From the NCBI GenBank assembly GCA_003516285.1, contig DPCK01000023.1, positions 1,837-12,279 on the forward strand: a stretch of DNA of 10,443 nucleotides, read 5' to 3'. The notes beneath the pieces are model-generated. The model did not search any database. It saw only the letters and a list, made by a program, of their open reading frames with translations, and was not told the DNA's origin. The stretch comes from Lutibacter sp. GTDB taxonomy: Bacteria > Bacteroidota > Bacteroidia > Flavobacteriales > Flavobacteriaceae. Shown piece after piece: positions 6,443 to 10,443 of this stretch; position 1 is the stretch's first letter, and each line of letters begins with the position of its first letter. The position numbers and the translations under genes are program-made.

Positions 6443-9400
6443 TTATTTAACCAATGATCCTTCCATAATCGCCTCAACGACTTCCGGATTTAATAAAGTG
6501 GTAATGTCGCCCATATTTGAGGTTTCATTTTCCGCAATTTTACGTAAAATACGTCTCATAATTTTTCCTGAACGCGTTTTTGGCAATCCCGGCACAAATT
6601 GAATTTTGTCCAATTTTGCGATCGGCCCAATGGTACGTCCAATTAAATCATTGATTTCTTTTCGCAAAGCATCTGGATTTTCAGGAATTTCATAGACAAT
6701 TACGTAAGCATACAACGCGTTTCCTTTAATATTATGTGGGAATCCAACAATGGCAGATTCCACCACATTGTTATGCTCGTTAATGATATTTTCAATTGGT
6801 GCAGTTCCTAAATTATGTCCGGAAACAATCACCACATCATCTACCCTGCCCGTAATTCTGTAATTTCCTTCCAAATCCCTAAAAGCACCATCACCCGTAA
6901 AATATTTTCCCGGAAATGCGGAGAAATAAGTTTCTTTATACCGTTTATGATCACCATAAATAGTACGTGCCATAGAAGGCCAAGGATATTTTATGCACAA
7001 TCTTCCTTCGGATGGATTTGTATTTTGCTCATTTCCAAGTTCATCAACCAAACAAGGCTGCACACCCGGCATTGGCCGTGTTGCAAAAGTAGGTTTTGCA
7101 GGCGTTACGCCAGCCAATGGAGAAATCATAATACTTCCGGTTTCAGTTTGCCACCAAGTATCAACAATCGGTGATCTTTGTTTGCCAATTTTTTCATCAT
7201 ACCAGTGCCAAGCCTCTTCATTGATCGGTTCTCCAACGGTTCCCAAAACTTTAATGGAACTTAAATCGTTTCTTTGAGTCATTTCATTTCCTTGGGCTGC
7301 CAATGCCCTGATGGCAGTTGGCGCCGTGTAGAATTGGTTCACTTTATGTTTCTCAACAATTTGCCAGAAACGACTGTAATCTGGATATGAAGGAATTCCT
7401 TCAAACATTAAAGTGGTTGCACCAACCGCTAAAGGTCCGTAAACAATATAGGAGTGACCGGTGATCCAGCCAACATCAGCCGTACAGAAATAAACATCGC
7501 CGTGTTCATACTGAAATACATTTTTAAAACTATGGGCTGTTTGCACCATATAACCAGCGCAAGTATGCACCATTCCTTTTGGTTTTCCTGTTGATCCGGA
7601 TGTGTACAAAATAAACAGCATATCTTCGGCATCCATAACTTCTGCCGGACAATAAGTCTCCGCTTTCTCCAATTCTTCGTGCCACCATAAATCACGACCT
7701 GCTTTCATCGTAACTTTACCATTTACTCTATTTAATACAATTGAGGTCTCAATAGTTGGACAAGTTTCCAATGCCTCATCAACAATAGATTTGAAATCAA
7801 CTGCTTTATTTCCTCTAAAAACGCCATCGGAGGTAAGTAACATTTTACATTCAGCATCGTTAATTCTTGTGGAAAGTGCCACTGATGAAAATCCGGCGAA
7901 TACTACGGAATGCACGGCACCAATTCTTGCGCAGGCCAATACGGAAATGGCCAATTCGGGCACCATTGGCATATAAATACAAACCTTGTCGCCCTTAACT
8001 ACCCCATTGCTTTTAAGCACATTGGCAAATTTACAGACTTCCGTATGCAATTCGTTATAGGTCAATATTCTATTTGCTTCATCCGGATCGTTGGCCTCCC
8101 AAATAATGGCAACATCATCACCTCTTTTTTCCAAATGACGGTCCAAACAGTTTTCGGTAATATTTAATTTAGCGCCTTTAAACCATTCAAATTTTGGGGT
8201 TTCCCAATTGTATTCCACAACTTTATCCCATTTTTTACGCCAGGTAAAAGTATCGGCTATTTGCGCCCAATAACCTTCGGGATCATTTACGCTGTGTTGG
8301 TAAGATTTGTAATATTTTATAAACGAATCGATGCGTAAATCGGCCAACGTTTGTTTTTCCTCTTCTGTGGCGTGTTCAAAAATTCCAATTTTGAAAAGTT
8401 TGAACTCGTGGATGATTTCTTCGATAATTTCAGGATCGTCAATGGTTGAAGGAATGGTATATTCAACTCCATCAGCCATATTTCGCAATAATTTACGAAG
8501 AATTTTCCCTGAACGCGTTTTTGGCAAACGCTTCACCACCAATACTCTTTTTAATGAAACAACAGGCCCAATAATTCTTCTGACTTCCTGAACAATATTG
8601 TGTTCCAACTCAAAACTCGAAACATAATCGCCCGATTTTATCACCACCAATGCCAAAGGAACTTGTCCTTTTAAAGCATCTTCAATACCAAATACGGCAC
8701 ATTCGGCAACCGACTTATTTGAAGAAACAATTTCTTCCATTTCCGCAGTTGACAATCGGTGACCTGCAACATTAATCACATCATCTACCCGGCCAGTAAT
8801 AAAAACATAGCCATCTTCATCAACATAACCGCCATCGCCGGAGAAATAATATCCATCGAATCGCTTTAAATAGCCTTCTATAAAACGCTCTGTATTTCCC
8901 CAAATATTAAGCATATTTCCAGGAGGCAACGGCAATTTAATGGCAACCAATCCTTCTTCATTTGCACCGACTTGCTTTCCTTCATTATTTAAAATTTGAA
9001 GATCATAACCGCCAACTGGTTTTGTGGCTGATCCTGGTTTTACCGGCAAAGCTTCCAATCCCATCATATTTGATACCATTGGCCAACCAGATTCTGTTTG
9101 CCACCAATGATCGATCACAGGAATTTTTAACTGGTCTTCCAACCAATGTAAGGTTGCAGCATCGCAGCGTTCCCCTGCCAAAAATTGGTATTTCAAACAA
9201 CTTAAATCGTACATTTTTAACAATTCACCATCTGGATCTTCTTTTTTTATTGCCCTGATGGCAGTTGGTGCGGTAAACATCACCTTTACGTTATTTTCGC
9301 TGATGATTCTCCAAAATGTACTTGCATCTGGTGTTTTTACAGGTTTTCCTTCAAAAATAATGGTGGTGTTTCTATTGATAAGCGGTGCATAAACAATATA

Positions 9401-10267
9401 ACTATGGCCAACTACCCAACCAACATCCGATGCTGCCCAAAAAGTATCCCCTTCTTCAACACCATAAATATATTTCATCGAATATTTCAACGCCGTTGCA
9501 TAACCGCCCGTATCGCGTAAAATACCTTTTGGTTTTCCTGTGGTGCCGGAAGTGTATAAAATATATAAAGGATCATTGGAATCCATCTCAACGCACTCAA
9601 CCGGTTCAGATGCTTTAACCAACTTTTTATAGCTTACATAAGTTTCAGTTTTCGGATTTATGGCACCCAAATTGCGTTGGTAAACAATGATTTTTTCAAC
9701 TTTATGGGTAGCTTTTTCCACTGCTTCATCTACCAAAGGTTTATAGGCAATCAATCGGTCAACTTCCATTCCCGAAGTGGCGGTAATAATCACTTTTGGT
9801 TTACAGTCGTCTATTCTAATAGCCAGCTCGTGAGGCGCGAAACCGCCAAAAACAACCGAATGTATCGCACCAATACGCGCACAAGCCAACATACTGAAAG
9901 CCGCGTGCGGAATCATTGGCATATAAATAATAACCGTATCGCCTTTTTTTACGCCCAAATCACGAAGTCCGCCCGCCAAACGGGAAACCTGTCTTTTTAC
10001 TTCGTTATAAGAGTAGTTTACGCGTTGTTGCGTAACGGGAGAATCATAAACAATGGCCGTTTGTTCTCCATAACCGGCATCAACGTGTTTGTCAACCGCC
10101 AGATAGCAAATATTTAATTTTCCGTCTTCAAACCAACGATCAAAACCGTTTTCATCTTTAGATAATATGGTCGTTGGTTTTTTAAACCACTTTATATTAT
10201 TGGCTTGTTCTCCCCAAAACGCTTCCGGGTTTTCAATACTGTTGTTGTAATGTTTTTGATAGCTCAT
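6443..10267 (-). CDS. acs: Fused propionyl-CoA synthetase / acetyl-CoA synthetase (PrpE-Acs), AMP-forming
   Basis: One uninterrupted 1274-codon frame holds two full-length AMP-forming acyl-CoA synthetases, each normally about 630-650 residues. Residues 1 to about 628 resemble PrpE (opening IENPEAFW, later DHWWQTESGWP at 386-396). Residues from about 645 to 1274 resemble Acs (NDPEGYW, RKKWD, DTWWQTETG at 1036-1044). Each half activates a short acid with ATP to an acyl-adenylate, then forms acyl-CoA in the cytosol. Both have the ATP loop (YTSGTTGKPKG 238-248; YTSGSTGKPKG 888-898), GRVDDV (492-497; 1140-1145) and the catalytic Lys in PKTRSGK (K588; K1235), which is also the usual lysine-acetylation site controlling these enzymes. 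At a pocket position the first half has Ala (A364) and the second Val (V1011), fitting propionate versus acetate. It starts two bases after a membrane-protein gene. The fused architecture is unusual. Confidence 0.9.
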   Translation of the reverse strand: MSYQKHYNNSIENPEAFWGEQANNIKWFKKPTTILSKDENGFDRWFEDGKLNICYLAVDKHVDAGYGEQTAIVYDSPVTQQRVNYSYNEVKRQVSRLAGGLRDLGVKKGDTVIIYMPMIPHAAFSMLACARIGAIHSVVFGGFAPHELAIRIDDCKPKVIITATSGMEVDRLIAYKPLVDEAVEKATHKVEKIIVYQRNLGAINPKTETYVSYKKLVKASEPVECVEMDSNDPLYILYTSGTTGKPKGILRDTGGYATALKYSMKYIYGVEEGDTFWAASDVGWVVGHSYIVYAPLINRNTTIIFEGKPVKTPDASTFWRIISENNVKVMFTAPTAIRAIKKEDPDGELLKMYDLSCLKYQFLAGERCDAATLHWLEDQLKIPVIDHWWQTESGWPMVSNMMGLEALPVKPGSATKPVGGYDLQILNNEGKQVGANEEGLVAIKLPLPPGNMLNIWGNTERFIEGYLKRFDGYYFSGDGGYVDEDGYVFITGRVDDVINVAGHRLSTAEMEEIVSSNKSVAECAVFGIEDALKGQVPLALVVIKSGDYVSSFELEHNIVQEVRRIIGPVVSLKRVLVVKRLPKTRSGKILRKLLRNMADGVEYTIPSTIDDPEIIEEIIHEFKLFKIGIFEHATEEEKQTLADLRIDSFIKYYKSYQHSVNDPEGYWAQIADTFTWRKKWDKVVEYNWETPKFEWFKGAKLNITENCLDRHLEKRGDDVAIIWEANDPDEANRILTYNELHTEVCKFANVLKSNGVVKGDKVCIYMPMVPELAISVLACARIGAVHSVVFAGFSSVALSTRINDAECKMLLTSDGVFRGNKAVDFKSIVDEALETCPTIETSIVLNRVNGKVTMKAGRDLWWHEELEKAETYCPAEVMDAEDMLFILYTSGSTGKPKGMVHTCAGYMVQTAHSFKNVFQYEHGDVYFCTADVGWITGHSYIVYGPLAVGATTLMFEGIPSYPDYSRFWQIVEKHKVNQFYTAPTAIRALAAQGNEMTQRNDLSSIKVLGTVGEPINEEAWHWYDEKIGKQRSPIVDTWWQTETGSIMISPLAGVTPAKPTFATRPMPGVQPCLVDELGNEQNTNPSEGRLCIKYPWPSMARTIYGDHKRYKETYFSAFPGKYFTGDGAFRDLEGNYRITGRVDDVVIVSGHNLGTAPIENIINEHNNVVESAIVGFPHNIKGNALYAYVIVYEIPENPDALRKEINDLIGRTIGPIAKLDKIQFVPGLPKTRSGKIMRRILRKIAENETSNMGDITTLLNPEVVEAIMEGSLVK
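8318..8455 (-). other. Junction of the PrpE and Acs halves
   Basis: This covers about residues 605-650 of the fused protein. The PrpE-type tail (STIDDPEIIEEI, ending near FKIG at about 628) runs into a short charged linker (HATEEEKQTLADLRI) and then the Acs-type opening (KYYKSYQHSVNDPEGYW). No in-frame stop is present. The nearest in-frame ATGs are M597, inside the PrpE tail, and M766, deep inside the Acs half. A TTG codon occurs at residue 641 (LADLR) and is the only obvious non-ATG place where a separate Acs could begin. Confidence 0.7.
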
Positions 10268-10269
10268 AA

Positions 10270-10443
10270 TTACTTGTTTTTTTTGTTAAACAATCCAAAC
10301 CAAACTGGATTTAAAAATTTTATTTTAATCAGTGCCCATAAAATCAATAAGGTAAACACGCCCATAAAAAGGGAACTTAAAGCACCAATTTGAAATAATG
10401 ATTCGATATATATTCTGCCAAATATGGTAATGATGACATAAAT
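10270..10443 (-). CDS. Membrane protein, C-terminal fragment (possible transporter)
   Basis: The frame is open from the window's right edge and ends with TAA at 10272-10270, giving 57 residues: IYVIITIFGRIY at the start, a long hydrophobic segment about residues 18-42 (IGALSSLFMGVFTLLILWAL) and a short basic tail ending in FNKKNK. This looks like the last one or two transmembrane helices of an integral membrane protein with a cytoplasmic C-terminus. The next gene, the PrpE-Acs fusion, begins only two bases after this stop, so both are very likely on one transcript. Acs genes are often next to acetate/solute symporters, so a sodium:solute symporter-type transporter is a reasonable guess, but no family motif is visible in this short piece. 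The call of a real coding frame is firm; the function is open. Confidence 0.62.
   Translation of the reverse strand: MYVIITIFGRIYIESLFQIGALSSLFMGVFTLLILWALIKIKFLNPVWFGLFNKKNK

Noticed and set aside
9677..10117. 146-codon open frame on the + strand
   Set aside because: It lies wholly antisense to the well-supported PrpE half, has low-complexity composition rich in Asn, Phe and Arg, and shows no recognisable motif.

Overview
The window reads as part of a Bacteroidota chromosome, most likely from a member of the Flavobacteriia. The evidence is AT-rich DNA, gene starts without Shine-Dalgarno sequences and preceded by A-rich leaders, and the style of the proteins. It is densely coding, with no RNA genes, insertion sequences, prophage genes or CRISPR arrays seen. 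The longest non-coding stretch is 148 bases.

Layout on the + strand, left to right: the C-terminal end of an M42-family metallo-aminopeptidase (1-282); a PlsC-type lysophospholipid acyltransferase that starts on the next base (283-1041); then two tandem copies of one gene pair. Each pair is a ~640-residue protein (cNMP-binding-like domain, two CBS domains, DUF294-type nucleotidyltransferase, DUF294 C-terminal domain) overlapped at its stop codon by a ~220-residue DnaQ-like DEDDh 3'-5' exonuclease. Pair A is 1073-3660 and pair B is 3809-6390. Between them lies a 148-base gap with an inverted repeat and a weak promoter candidate. A hairpin at 6391-6423 ends pair B.

Layout on the - strand, converging on that hairpin: one uninterrupted 1274-codon gene (6443-10267) encoding two complete AMP-forming acyl-CoA synthetases in a single chain, propionyl-CoA synthetase-like (PrpE) at the N-terminus and acetyl-CoA synthetase-like (Acs) at the C-terminus. 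Two bases upstream of it is the 3' end of a membrane-protein gene (10270-10443), probably in the same operon.

How the genes may work together: the - strand operon activates short-chain acids (acetate, propionate), and its membrane protein may be the matching transporter, though only its last 57 residues are visible. Cyclic-nucleotide/CBS/DUF294 proteins paired with DnaQ-like exonucleases are also found, as I recall, near acs and acetate-type symporter genes in Gammaproteobacteria. This makes a regulatory link between the + strand pairs and the acid-activating enzymes plausible but unproven. The two most notable points are the PrpE-Acs fusion and the duplicated, diverged nucleotidyltransferase-exonuclease pair.
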